Positions 22,934 to 34,894 of a DNA stretch of 64,000 bases are shown in pieces. The notes under the pieces are model-generated. The model searched no databases and was not told where the DNA came from. It was given only the letters and a program-made list of their open reading frames with translations. Numbering within the stretch: the stretch's first letter is position 1; each line of letters opens with the position of its first letter. The DNA comes from Isoetes taiwanensis. Its lineage: Eukaryota; Streptophyta; Lycopodiopsida; Isoetales; Isoetaceae. Position numbers and translations under genes: made by a program. The DNA lies in the NCBI GenBank assembly GCA_021234155.1, contig JAJEKV010000506.1, positions 64,001 to 128,000 on the forward strand, written 5' to 3'.

Positions 22934-23429
22934 GATTGGTGCAGCCCCTGTTTTGTATAACCTCTCCGGGTATCTTGTCGGGTCTATTTCTATTTCGTTT
23001 CCCCCCCCTCATCCCTGCCGTTGTACCGCTTTTTGCTTTTTGAGCCTCTTTTCATCTTGTTCGAATACTTTAGGCCTCCTTTCCGGTCTTCGCCAATCCC
23101 CACCGATGGTTCTTGGTCTTGTGTTTTCTTTCTTTTCAGAAATTTCACGTATTTCTTTGCGTTCCTCTTGGTATGCCTCGGAGTTCCTCTTGCACCTTGG
23201 TTTTTTCGCCGTTGTTCCATGCATCCTTCATCAAACCATGCGGATCTTGAATGCTATAACCCTCCTTTCTTTTTGTCTCCTCCCGAATGCCACTTTAGCT
23301 GCTTCCTCCAAGATGTCGTTCATATCATTCCCTCATCCTTTATCCCATCTCCCCATACCTTCGATTTTATTCCCTTACGTCACGTTTTTTATGAATGATC
23401 TCCTCTGTTTTTTCTCTGAATTTAATTGT

Positions 23430-24330
23430 TATCTCGGTATGTTTACCTCTTCATTTGCTCTTGATCTGTTCTTCCCGTTTAAGCCCTTATCTTGAGTACT
23501 ATGGGTGCGTGTCCCTCCCTTCTTCCTATCGGCCATTCCCCTAATTCCATCTTTCCAATTTGTATTATTGCTTCTTCCGTTTGCTATCACATAGTCTACT
23601 ATCTTTGCTCCCATGGGCATTTGTGCTTGTGGCGGCCTGAATCCTCCCATCTTCTTAGCCCATTGCATATCAATGTATGCATCATTTGTACATACCTCAA
23701 TCGGTGTTTCTCCTCTCATTTGTCTCTTCGGTTAGATGCGGCGTGTCTCTTTTGCCATTCCTCCCCTCTTATGGTGCGTGTCCCTTGCCCACTCTCATTG
23801 TCTATCCACGCTTTATGTGATTGTTTCCGTCCGGCCCTAGCGTTAATATCCCCCACTATGATCAACATTCCCTTATCCTGTGTCTCATTACGATTTCTCC
23901 CATGTTCAATAGCTCCGGTTTATCACCTTTGGGGTGGGTAGTATACTACTAGCAAGTACTGATTTACGTAATCAAGCAACACAACATTTATAAGCATGTA
24001 TCTTTTATTAATGTCGTTTTCCACAATACATGCTTTTACGATCTTTGCTATTCCTAATGTAACGGGCTAGCCTGCTGCTGCCCTTCCTATTTTATAGTTC
24101 TTTTCCCTCCAACGAGGTGAACAAAGTGTAGCCTGGTTCATCCGTAACCTCTTTGTCTTTGTGCTCCCATGTCTCTACTAGACATATAATATCTGGTCGT
24201 CTAGCTTCGTTTAGGCGTTCACCATCATCCCAAGGATATCCGTACAATTCCATGCCGGATCGTTATTTCTTCCTTCCTTTCGCATCCCCCTGTCTCCCTT
24301 TGCTCCATTATGTGTGTCCTTTCCTTAGGC
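23430..24330 (-). pseudogene. LINE APE-type endonuclease region, frameshifted
   Basis: Minus-strand pieces in different frames match an exonuclease-endonuclease-phosphatase fold: RRPDIICLVETW near 24170-24215, IIVGDINARAGRK near 23835-23870, and GAKIVDYVIANGR near 23575-23615. These are, in order, the catalytic Glu segment, the DxN segment and the segment before the terminal SDH. A stop and at least two frame changes separate them. The domain would nick the genomic target for priming; it is inactive as read. Confidence 0.65.
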
Positions 24331-24762
24331 TGTCCTCTCGTTAGTGCTCCTGGTCCCCACTCTCTCCCTTGTGTCGACTTCATGTTCTGTCTAGGTCCCT
24401 TAGACCTCTTTTTCCGGGCTTCCCCATCCTAAGCGTGTTTTTGTGTTAGAACTTTGGGGTTTGTCTCGGGTCTATTGTTCCCGATGGTGTTATTTCTCTC
24501 ATCATCTTCAATTTGTTCTGTCCTCTTACCACCTCCTTTTCTTGGTTCCCATCTCCCTCGCCTCCTGTTGGTCCGCCAGAGTTCTCTGTGTAGCCCCCCC
24601 GTGTCTGCATGGGTGTCGGGGCCTCTTTGTACTTTCATTCCATTCCCCGAGTTTGAACCCTGCGTGGATGATTAGTGTATGGAAAAGAGTCATTGATGCG
24701 AGAAGGCAAAAAATGGTCCATAAATTCAGGGTATTGTCCAAAAATAATGAAATTGTGCTTAG

Positions 24763-26141
24763 TTGATGCACCACATAATCCGGCAACTCATATATGCCGA
24801 TGATGTTGACTGCTTTCGCATATACCCGGAGGACATGCAGCGCCACCGGATGCTTTGGACACTTTACGCCAATTCCGACATGAGAGTTAACTTGGCCAAG
24901 ACAAAGGGTTGCTTTGGTCCCATCATCCCGGCACCCGCCTTCCCTCATTCACTTACGAGGCGGGGTAGTAGAGGTGGCTCGATCTTATAAGTATTTGGGC
25001 ATTGAGTTTTCTACTACCACACTTTGGGATGCATCCATCGTTACGGGTCACTGCAGGCTGGAAAGCCCGTATGCAATGTAAAACAACAGATCACAAGGCG
25101 AGCTATATGCATGGGGTCACGGGCACACTTGTTCAGGGGCCTTGGTTGAACCGGGTCCTCCTCTATGGGGAGAAGTGTGGGGGCCGGTGATATCCCTCAC
25201 CACTTGGAGCGATCTCTAGCAGTCTGAAGGCCTTCTTGGCGAACCCGGGAGTGAAGTCCACGGTCCCATATCAGATCTTGCTCGAGGAGGCGGGCTTCCT
25301 TCCATTCTGAGGGGGCTCTTATTTGGAGCGTCACATTATTTACTTCGAGGAAGGTGGTGGCTATGGATGAAGCCCTACTGCCCAACCTTGCTTTGGCGGT
25401 GGCGATGGGCCCTTGGCGACTCAAAGCTTCTTTGGAAAGCCAAGCAAGCCGGTGGTTCTCGCTATGGAATGCGAGCACACGGATGTAGACCGGTGCATAC
25501 GAATCTCAATGTGCCTTGAAGCGATACTTGGATGCTTGCTTCATGGCCAAGCTTTGGGATCAGAGAGGCCCCTGTCACATGTCAAGGTGGCAAATTATCG
25601 GCACGACGAGGTTAATCCCATGCTCACGAGGGGCCCACACCACTACATGCGCACCCATCTACCCATGAAAAAGCGGGGTGATTGCTTCCATTCAAGACGG
25701 TGCACACCACCTCGCATTGAGGCGGGGAGATGGATTAGGGGGCTAGCGTGAGGGGCCAGAGTCGATCTTTGTCATCAGGGCGCCATTGAGGATGAAAGTC
25801 ACGCCCTCGGGCTGTCCGTGATACCCGGCATATCCGGGCTCGGTATGCTCGGTTAGTTAATGCCCCATCGGGCCTTGCATGAGCTCGCCGAGCGGCCTCT
25901 GTAGGCTTGTTGGGATCGTACCTCGGGAGGTAATGGACCACCTTGAACTTCGGTTATGCCCCCTGTCAGGCATTAACCTCGGTTTGTACTTGTGTGCGGT
26001 ATGTCGACATCCTTATTGCTACTAAGGTTTTTCCAGAAAACCCTTCGGGCCGGGGGTTTTAATCACGGTAGCTTTGCTCTCTCTTTGTACTTGGGTCCCA
26101 TAGGACGATAAAATCATATTCTATTCTATTCTATTCTATTC
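24763..26141 (+). mobile_element. 5'-truncated decayed LINE, opposite strand to its neighbour
   Basis: It starts inside the RT with QLIYADDVDCFR and ANSDMRVNLAKTKG (24763-24920) and continues through a C-terminal region parallel to 4485-5304 and 44290-45070, including VKSTVPYQ near 25250. It ends with the stem-loop (about 26025-26062), GGGTCCCATAGGACGATAAAA and a (TTCTA)n tail at 26115-26141. Many stops and frame changes are present. The start lies within about 75 bp of the 5' end of the minus-strand LINE. Confidence 0.75.
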
Positions 26142-26731
26142 ACAACACTCTATGCACAAACCACGACTTTTCAATACCCATTGTAACCATATCTCCCTCG
26201 GGCAACAATTGTTTTTCCGGATGGAAGGGATAGGCCAAGGAATGGGGATTACAAAGCCATTTAAGGCATGGGAATTGTTTTGGAATTGCAAAAGCTTGAT
26301 ATATGTAAGCTCAAAAACTTCTTTGCAAATGAAAATTGAAGTTGTATTCAAGCATCATCAAGGATACACTGTATAGGAGGCTCAACATCCCAAACTCATT
26401 ATCTACTTATCTGATTACTTTTTGTTTTGCCAATACTCCCAATTCGAATAAAGAATGAGAAGGTTGCATTCACATGGATTAATGAAGCTCCCATATCAAA
26501 TTCGAAATATGAAGACTCTAGAAACAATGTCTTTATATTTAGATTTCGGTTTTATAATATACATGTTTCTGTAGCCTTTCTAACATGCGCTGCAAAGTGC
26601 AAACAAGTTTTCCTTAAAACCATAAATGTGAAAAACATAGTAAGACTTCTAGATATCAATCTGAAGGCATAAATTCTGCCGTCCAACGATTTATATATCA
26701 CACGATTTATATTATCTTTGCCAATAAATAA
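26142..26731. other. 3' flank of the folate carrier gene; no other gene recognised
   Basis: AT-rich sequence between the LINE tail and the carrier stop codon. It should include the carrier 3' UTR on the minus strand. The plus-strand frames at 26152-26672 have no recognisable motif. Confidence 0.45.
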
Positions 26732-28597
26732 TCAACGCCACTCCTCCCACATAAACTTCTTTACAGACTCGTAGACAACAAATGTAATAGATGATGAAGG
26801 TAATACCCTCAGCACAGTAGGCACTATCCCCTTGTAGAGTCCTCGACAGCTTTCGAACCTAAAACCACCAACCTATTCCATTTCAAAACCGTTCCCAAGT
26901 TGATCAAAGTTTTTCAAAGCAAGAAAGCCACCTTAACGTTTCCAAAAAAGCATGCCAGCTGTTTTTATATATTGGAACTCCCAGATTATTAGGCCTTTGC
27001 TGCTTAACCAGTGTCAAGGTGTTGAATGTAAACCCAACATGATACTCCTTAAAGTTGAGAAAGAAAATATTTTTACCTGAATTCGAGACCTAATGACCTG
27101 ATAAAACAGCGATTGTTGATATTACAACAACTTTACACTAATACAGCCAACACGACAGAATATCTACCTGAAATGGGTAGGTTACAAAAACTGCAAATAG
27201 CTTTGAAGACGCTCCTAAAACAGCATAATCTCTTGACGTCTGCTCTAGGGACCAGAGACCATTAATCAGAATCTGCATGAATACAACTAAAGCCAAAGCA
27301 GCATGAAGAAAATCTGGGTAGAAGATATTAGTATGCTGTAAGGCGAAGCTAGATGCCAACTCCTTACCAATAGATTGTCACTTGAGTTTGAGCTTTCATC
27401 TGGACTACCATGATACAAAGAAATAGCGTATTTTCTTCCTTCTTCATAAGCCATAAATTGTAGGGCACCATGAGATACCTGTCACCTTCAATGTACAACA
27501 AAAAATAGAGTCATGTTAAGCAAAGGTAAAACAGACTACTAAAAAAATTGCAAGCTACATGACTATTAATGTACCCACAAGTAATAGACTGGGCCCAAAG
27601 CCTTTATACAGGCCTCTCCAACCTTCGTGTTTGGCAATGTCTTGCACGGCATCTGTTAAGATGACTATGAGCCCTGTTGCATAGTTTAGTAGTCAAATCG
27701 ATGACATACCTGTGAAGCCTTTGTATGGACTATGGCTTTTGTGTCCAGAAGCTTGAAGTTCTAGGCGAGTTTTCACTAACCATATTGGATTTGTGACAGC
27801 AGATGCCTAGGGAACAAAAGTTTGTACAACAATAAACCTAATAGAAGTTAGACTTTTAAAGGATAAAACCATAGATTGGATCATCTTTATGCAGTAATAA
27901 AACATATAAACGCATAACCTCTCATATTAAAGACAATGATTTGCTATGATGTCACAAACGTCGTTAATCTGGTTAACATGTAGATAAAACAGTTGACCAC
28001 TATAATGTGCAGTGGGTGGAAAAGAACCTTACAATGATGCCAGCCTCTGCAGCTGAAAGCAAATGCAGACCAGGTCCTAGTTCAGCTTCTGTTCTATCAC
28101 GATACCTGTGTTTTGCATTGCTATAGCTGCAACATTATGAAAATATTATAAACCAAGTAGACAGCAAACTTTAATCAATGCATTTACTTACAAGAAAAAG
28201 TAGACCCCCCAGGACAAACTTGATGCTACAATGGCAGGAAAAAGCCCAGCATATAACCCTCTCAACCCCTACGAGAATAGTACAAAAGATTTGTCTCACT
28301 TATTCGAAAAATATAAGCAAAACAAGAAAAAGGGAAAAAGAAAGAAAATACTTCAGAGCGAGCAATAGTGATGAGTGCATGAGCGGTGCCCCTGTATTTT
28401 GGAACGGACGCAGAGCGTCCATCATAAACTACAAGTCAAAAACATGAATTCAAACACCAAGATAACCAGAATTAGCTGAAAAAATGTTTTGAATAACCTT
28501 GAAATCGGGTGCGAATAACGTCGAGAGGATGCAAAGCAACGGTAGTAGCAACTCCGGCAACTGCTCCTGCTACCGCCTCTCCCCTCTGACGTTCCAT
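26732..28597 (-). CDS. Mitochondrial-carrier-family folate transporter (FOLT1-like), 11 exons
   Basis: Joined minus-strand exons are 28597-28498, 28428-28352, 28268-28192, 28126-28033, 27806-27710, 27652-27579, 27478-27368, 27239-27168, 27097-27077, 26999-26932 and 26858-26732. All introns are GT-AG, and the frame stays open for 305 codons, close to the roughly 308 of Arabidopsis FOLT1. The three carrier signatures are HPLDVIRTRFQ (residues 23-33), NPIWLVKTRLELQ (122-134) and YPFQVIRSRIQ (231-241). Trp in the second and Gln in the third repeat are marks of the folate/FAD/NAD carrier subgroup. Six membrane helices are expected. Known FOLT1 moves folate across the chloroplast envelope; whether this protein is plastidial or mitochondrial cannot be read here. 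The start ATG follows a telo-box. It appears intact; exon 9 is only 21 nt. Confidence 0.92.
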
Positions 28598-28601
28598 CCT
28601 A

Positions 28602-28610
28602 AAACCCTAA
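28602..28610. promoter_or_regulatory. Telo-box upstream of the carrier start codon
   Basis: AAACCCTAA lies five bases before the start codon of the minus-strand carrier gene. Telo-boxes near transcription starts are known in plant housekeeping genes. Its position so close to the ATG means it would lie in the 5' leader. Confidence 0.45.
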
Positions 28611-28724
28611 ACCTGGCAGCCATTCATTGAATGTCAAACAGGTAGCTATGTCAAACAAGAATTTGGTTAAGAATGTCAAATAAATTGTCACATGCTCGGA
28701 GTGGTGCTAAAATGGGTAAGTTGC

Positions 28725-28838
28725 GCAATGAGTGAAATGGTTTTTGGGTTGCCCCTAAGGGGGCAAGCCCTTGTTGAGGAGGTGGGTTTGTGGCATATTC
28801 TAGATATATACCAATATATACCTAGAATATGCCAATGA
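28725..28838. repeat. Palindrome-bearing dispersed repeat, copy 2
   Basis: This is the reverse-complement relative of 2515-2628, with a TTGCCCCTAAGGGGGCAA dyad. It is followed by an inverted repeat at 28793-28835 (GGCATATTCTAG arm and CTAGAATATGCC arm) that could form a stem of about 18 bp. Confidence 0.6.
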
Positions 28839-29496
28839 CTGCTCAAACCCATCGTAGGCTGTAAAATGTCGGTTGCCCCTGTTCGGAGAGGGACTCGGAA
28901 AGCCAGGAAGCCGGGTGCTCGCTCCTTGCTCGAGGTCTGCGGCATTGATGGATGTAAGCTCCAATGTTGGTCCGATTCTTGCATTTCCGGCCCTTATAAT
29001 AGGAGCTTCTGCAGTTAATGCAAGATTAAGAGCTTCCCAACTCCGGCACTTCCCTTATTTTTATTTATCTTCGGGACTGTATTTGGCATTGCGTTTTCTT
29101 CTCTAAATCCTTTGTTTCATTCATACGAATTCGTCGGGTTTATGAGCTTTTTGGCCGGAATCTCAGTTTTTCTTTGAAGTAAGAATGTTGCATCCTTTGA
29201 AGCACGGTGTAACCGTTGTTGTTGTATGTTTTGTCGATTTTCGGCAATGCTACACTCCGTGGATTGATGTGTATAGCCGTTGAGAAGGGGTTTCTTGGAT
29301 TTCTGTTCAAGGCAAGAAAATTTTCATCCACAGAGCTATTGCATTGGTAGAAAATATTGGGTGTTTTATTCAAGGACATCCCTGTTGTATGGACACTGAC
29401 AGGAAACAGAATGGCAGATGGTTAGAAGGGTGAATTATGGATCTAAAATTATTGACAAGTTTACCTTCACCTGGTTAAGTAATAGTTGCATTACAG
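28839..29496. other. No gene recognised
   Basis: Intergenic stretch between the carrier promoter region and the dynein fragment. The frame 28873-29106 (plus) lacks recognisable motifs. No dynein AAA1-AAA4 sequence is seen here. Confidence 0.4.
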
Positions 29497-32185
29497 GTCC
29501 GTGCAATGGAATCATATGGTCATGTTGCAAAAGATGTTGCACCAAACAAGGAAGAGCTTAAAAATGCACAGGATAATTTAAACAAAATGGAAGCAGCCCT
29601 ACAGGATGTAAGGTAAATCAAGTCTTGCTTGGCTTATGATTCCTTGTTCCCAATCTCATTAGTTAGTACACTTGTTCCTTTGTGCAGAAATGTGTTGGAA
29701 GAAGTTAGACTAAAGCTTCATGTCTTAAAAGATAAGTATGACAAATCAATGGCCTCCATAGAAGCATTGCAGCAAGAATCTGATGATCTTGAGGTAACTT
29801 TTATTTTATACAAACCATTGGACTCTTATATTACTTAACAGTATCATCTAAGCAAAGTAATCTAGACCAATGCACCATTCACTTAGGATTTGAGGACAGG
29901 GATGCTTGTTCCTTTTCCTAAGGGACAAATTTGCAATCGATTATGCATGCAATAGAGCTAAACAATATATGTGACATAGATGACATATACATCATTATTA
30001 GTGAAATTGATGCGGGCTGAAAAGCTTGTCAATGGATTGGCGGAGAGAGAGATCGATTGGAAGCATCAATAAAGTCATTTGAGGAGCGGATCAAGCTTCA
30101 GGAGGCGCCTTCTTCTTTGCAAACATTTCTTTCTTATGCGGGACCATTTCCTTGAGAATTCGGGGGAAGAAGCGGTTGACAACATCCGGCTAAAAGAGGC
30201 GGGCATATCTTACTTGCATAATGTCAAGAGATATTAGATCTTTGACTTAAATAAACTATTTCTTAAAAATGCGAGGTTATCAAATTAGAAATCCCTCCTC
30301 TACGGACTTTAAATTTGCTTCATTTATAGGCGATGCGGAATATTCAAGGCCTTTTCTGCAGATTCATTCTCCATAGAAAATGGTGTATGTGTGATGCGTA
30401 GTAACGGATGGCGCTTATGATTGATCCACGAGGTTTGAGAACTGTCAAGAGAAAACATGTTTCACCATCATACATAATAGATTATTGTAATATTTTTATT
30501 GTTATAACTCAGGAACAAGCAAAGAAATGGATAAAGAATTTGGAGGCCAACAATGGGCTTGTGCTCGTAGACTTGCAGGTAAAGGATAGTTACTTTTTCA
30601 CGTTTTAGTTTCTAAATTTTGAGTTTTATGTCTTGACAATGAAGCATTCTAGGCGAAAACGGATGGACAACTTAATGCGAGTAGTCGAAGGCGTATTCAA
30701 AGCAGTGTGCTAGTTTTCCTACTTGAAATCATGGAAGAACTTGATCCATCGGCTTGAACCCGATTGCTTGCGAAGACAAGCATACAAAAGGAAATTAGAT
30801 GCGTGCTTGCCATTCATATTTCTGACTTCTTATGCCCAGTATACTAAGAAGACTTGTGATATGGCATTTGTATGCAAGCTTTGCAAAAGCCCTTCACCTT
30901 CACTAAATTTAGCCTTTCTTCCCCAACCAAAGCTTTGGTCATATACTACCTCCATGTGTCTTTGTGTTATATGAAGTCAAATATCTGTGTATCCAAATAT
31001 ACGGTTTAGAGGTCTATTTGCAAATCCTCACGGCTTCTCTTGAGTGAACTACACAATGCCTTCAATTAAGACTTTGCTACACTCATATTAATAGCTTGAA
31101 GTCCAAGTGAGAACATTGATTCAACATAGAGATGTATTCTGGTGGACCTCTTGAGGTCCAAATCACTGCCAAGAAAATTTGCAACTAGGAAGCTCAATGC
31201 TAACTCTTCTGGTAGAAAATAATTCCTCCTATTAATTCTCCTTTCAGGTGAGGTGTAACTTAATATGGAGTTAGATGTCGATTTAACCTAGTGTGATTTT
31301 TCTTCATCATATTTTTCCTTTGATGTGGTGAAAGCTCAAATTTGGACTTTTGACCAAGTGAATACATGCCATGTTGTAGTAGCATGTATTATAAAGCGGA
31401 ATTCCAATTGGTAACTAAAAAACGAACAACATAAAACATGTTTTTAACAAAACTAACCAGGTGGCCAAATCAAAATTCTTGGCACAAAAATAGATATATG
31501 TACTAAACGAGTGCATCTCTGCCTACCCAGCTATCAATCCTTTGGTAGAGCCCATAATACCATCATGCAGAAACAATTTAACATTTCTATACTCAACTTG
31601 AACCTTATTCGAACTCAAGAGGCATGGATTAGAGTCTTTGGGAACCTAGTAAAGGGCTAGTCACACATGTCCATGATCCTTGCACGTGATTCTACAATGT
31701 CTGGCTCCAAATTCGAAGATGTAAAATTCAGGAGGGCCTATATAACAGACACAAGTGAACAAATCTGCTTATCGATTGGCTTGCAGAAGTCAAATCATCA
31801 TACAATATAGTTGTCTATTCCCGCCTTTGCTCTGCATAATTAGGCCATTTAATGCTATATGTGACATGCTATTTACGAGCAATTATCTAGAGCATTTGCA
31901 TATGCCGAGAGTTATCAAAGCTTTTGTGTGATCATAATGATAGTGGTATTTTTAAAAGCGAGGTGTTCCTTAAGCTAGGAGAGAAGGAAGTGGACTATGA
32001 CCCTAGGTTCAAACTTTATATCACTACAAAGCTCTCAAATCCGAGCTATGCACCAGAGATATCCACTAAGACCACCATAATTAATTTTGGGTTAAAGAGC
32101 AAAGCTTGGAAGCCCAATTGTCGAAGTCTTATCGGCAAAAGGAGAGACCAGACTTGGAGAATGTCGATTCTATTACTATCACAAT
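29497..32185 (+). pseudogene. Dynein heavy chain fragment (stalk to AAA6), truncated at both ends
   Basis: Collinear exon-like pieces match a dynein heavy chain. 29497-29612 (VRAMESYGHVAKDVAPNKEE) and 29688-29793 (coiled coil) are the microtubule-binding stalk, joined by a GT-AG intron. 30004-30160 reads RAEKLVNGL then SYAGPF. 30340-30435 gives SFSIENGV then ALMIDPR, and 30513-30578 gives EQAKKWIKNLEANNG (AAA5). About 30730-30780 gives an LDP/LEP segment. 31963-32180 gives YDPRFKLYITTKLSNPSYAPE then ERPDLENV (towards AAA6). At least four frame changes and one lost splice site occur. AAA1-AAA4 and the C-terminus are absent. In plants such motors serve sperm flagella. It is either a pseudogene or an unpolished gene fragment. 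Confidence 0.8.
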
Positions 32186-32189
32186 AGAA

Positions 32190-33470
32190 CATTACTATCG
32201 CAATAGAACTGTGGCATTCCTAATAATAGAGCAAACTGGATTGATGGGAATAAAAGGGGACAAATAAATGAAGGAAGAAGATGGCAAATAAGATGGCTAG
32301 AATAGAAGACATCAACAAAACAGATGAGGTAACAGAGATAGAAGGGACTAATGAGACAACAAGATAATAGAGCAATGGAACAAACGGGGCGAAGGAAAGG
32401 TAAGAAGTAGAAGTTCAGTACCCGGAGGATATGGCTCATCGAGAGCAAAAGAGCAATCAAAGCAACCGGAGAAAATGGGAGGAAGAGGAGACTAAGAAAA
32501 ATGGATTAAAAGGGGATGAAGAGAATGCAGAGACAATGGAGCAATGAAGAAGTAGAATGAGCAAGTAAAACTAGAATCTGAACAATGGAATGTACAAAAA
32601 TGAAAGACACAATGGAACAATGCAGAGAGAGAGATGGAAAAGCAACATAAAAATGAAGGACATAATGGAACAATTCAATACGAGATGGGGAAAGGAACTT
32701 ATAGGCTAACAATAGACAAAGGCATGAGCATGAAGACATCAACAAAGTAAAGATTTCAAATGACTAATGTACCAGTAAACACTATCCTAATAAAGATACT
32801 ATAAAAACTAAACTAACCTAACTAGAAAATAGAAAAGGAGCAAGAAGACAGAGAAATCAAAGAAGAAATTGATGCAACTTAAGGAGTAATAACGTCAACA
32901 AAGTTAACCAGAACAAATCAAAGGAACTTAACGAGGGAAACAATGCAAACACAACAAAACAGAGAAATGATATCAAATAAAGGTACTGAGATAATAAGGA
33001 GCATATAGCCAAAATGGAGCAAATCAAAATTATTAAATAGATAGAGCAAAGAAGTGAAGTGGAGAAATTGGCCCATCGACACCACAACTAAAAAATGGCT
33101 AGTTGATACAGAAGGGATAACTGAGATAACCACAAAGAAGGAGGATGATGAAACAAAAGCAATAGATTGAAATGGAATAATGAAATTGACACAAGATGAT
33201 AGAGAATATGGACAAAACAATAGCACATAAGCAACATGCCAAATTAAAGAGACAAGGGTAGGCACCATTGGAAAATATGAAGAAATGGGATAGACGAAAA
33301 GATAGAGGAATAAATGGAATAAATCAAGAAAAGTGCATGTAGGTCAAAACACCATACATCATGTCGTAATGAACTAAAAACGCGTCATCTCTAACACCTT
33401 GATCAACATTCCAACTAAGAGAAACATACTCAATCATGATATGTAGATCTGGGGAATGACGAGAAAAACA
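32190..33470. other. Purine-rich low-complexity stretch, no gene
   Basis: About 1.2 kb of plus strand is dominated by A and G words such as AATGGAACAA, GATAACAAG and GAAGACATCAACAAA. The long minus-strand frames it allows are hydrophobic artefacts of composition. Similar composition resumes at 34500-34830, so the element at 33475-34430 seems to have inserted into it. Confidence 0.55.
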
Positions 33471-33474
33471 ATTC

Positions 33475-34430
33475 TAGAATGGGACTCGCAAGAAACCAAC
33501 AAAGCGCGATAGATAGGCTTCTCATTCATCTCAGCAGATTTTCTACAATGGTGGACAGTGGGTAGCCGCACACATGCGAACTACCCACGAAAAATAAAGG
33601 GAAAATCCAATTATATCATTTGGACTCCAAAACAAATACAATGCTAATAGATGAGTGGCTGATGTACTGCCGAAAGCTTATCAAGGGATTAAAAACCCCG
33701 CCCTTTCGGGTTTTCGAGGAAAAACCTAGTGATAAGCCTTGACAAGGGGCTTAGACAAACGTAAGGCATAGAATCGCTCCCAAAACCCCGCATGGAGAAG
33801 TCGAGAAATGGATGCCGCCGCCAATTGTATGCACGCACATCACCAACACAACAAGCGAGAAACATACCGGAGAATAGCATCACCCGTGGGTGGAAAAAAA
33901 AGCATCACCCGGCGGGTGGAAAAACATGATATGAGAACTTGTACAATAAACAAAGAAGGGGAGGAGGGTGGGTTCAAAGAGAATAAGGTATCGGCTGGAG
34001 AAGAGGAAGCGGCCGATGAGGGCGTGGATCGTAAACGCCGCTGAAATAAGCGAACTCCCAACCCAAAGCGGGCATCGCCGCCCGCGATGCATGCATGACA
34101 TGCATGCTCGTCCCATTCTAGAATGGCGATCCGATGTCCGGACGAGGTCACGGGGACGAGGCCAAAGGCCAGTAAAGGATAGCAAAGAAAGATCACGCAA
34201 AATTGGCTAAACCAGGCGGGGAAGAAGCCCTCCTCCGCCCTAGAAACAATTCAAAGAGAATAAGGTGCTGGCGAGAGAAGAGGAAGCGCAGATGAGACGT
34301 GGATGCGTAAACGCGCTGAAATAGCGAACTCCCAACCCAAAACGGGCATGCGCTCGCCGCATGCATGCATGACATGCATGCTCGTCCCATTCTAGAATGG
34401 CGATCCGATGTCTCGGATCGATGCGATTGC
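33475..34430. mobile_element. Dimeric 1-kb non-autonomous element, copy 2
   Basis: This matches 9343-10347 over its length: a GGGACTCGC..GAAACCAACAAA start, GTGGGTAGCCGCACACATGC, a C-rich/G-rich stem-loop (about 33690-33725), then two modules (about 33970-34140 and 34250-34425). Each module ends in CATTCTAGAATGGCGATCCG, and the second also has the CGATCCGATGTCTCGGATCG hairpin. Minus-strand frames again start MGRACMSCMH in both modules. The flanking target duplication is unclear here. Confidence 0.6.
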
Positions 34431-34852
34431 CTACGGGACAAGACCTCTTTCAACAAAAAGTACCAATCCAACACTAAGATCAAGACATGCCAACCACATT
34501 TACTAAGGAACTACATCATCAAAAAACGTAAAACATAGGGGAGAACGATCAAACGAATTATTAAGGGACAAGGCTGCCCTAAACAAGACAATGGAAGCAA
34601 AGCAGAGGAAAATAACAATGATGCGCAAAAGAATCGGCAAAAGAAAATGAAAAGAATGGGGTAACCAACTCAAATGGAACAAACACAAAAAAATAGCAGG
34701 ATAGGATATTCGAACTAATTGTACAAATGAAACAAATAGGAACAGATAAAACAAATGGGGAAAAACAAACCAAATAGAACAAACACAAAATTTGTAGGCC
34801 AAAGGACAAATGAGATACGTGAATTAAAGATATGTGCTATGAACCTGTCATA
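34431..34852. other. Purine-rich spacer, no gene
   Basis: Low-complexity A/G-rich continuation of the 32.2-33.4 kb stretch. Long hydrophobic minus-strand frames are compositional. Confidence 0.5.
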
Positions 34853-34894
34853 GGAATAGAATAGAATAGTTTTTTTAACATCCACAGAGACAAG
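34853..34894 (-). mobile_element. LINE/SINE 3'-end stub with TTCTA tail
   Basis: Minus-strand TTGTCTCTGTGGATGTTAAA followed by T/A and (TTCTA)n. It is another very short copy of the shared LINE 3' terminus. Confidence 0.6.

Larger units (their letters stand above)
20727..24690 (-). mobile_element. Near full-length APE-type LINE with GAATA/TATTC tail
   Basis: This minus-strand element of about 4 kb has the order endonuclease (about 23430-24330), reverse transcriptase (22016-22933), C-terminal linker and Cys/His finger (20996-21900), 3' UTR and (TATTC)n tail (20727-20748). The RT and finger are readable in long frames, while the endonuclease region is split by frame changes and a stop. The 3' UTR ends in a short hairpin (CCCTCA/TGAGGG) and GGGACGTTAATGTA before the tail. 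This differs from the GTGGACGATAAAA terminus of the other LINEs but keeps the same layout. The 5' end lies near 24690, close to the start of the next LINE on the plus strand. Confidence 0.8.

Noticed and set aside
21174-23941. Plus-strand frames of 100-266 codons
   Set aside because: They are antisense shadows of the minus-strand LINE endonuclease and reverse transcriptase, with Ser/Pro/Leu-rich composition and no motifs.
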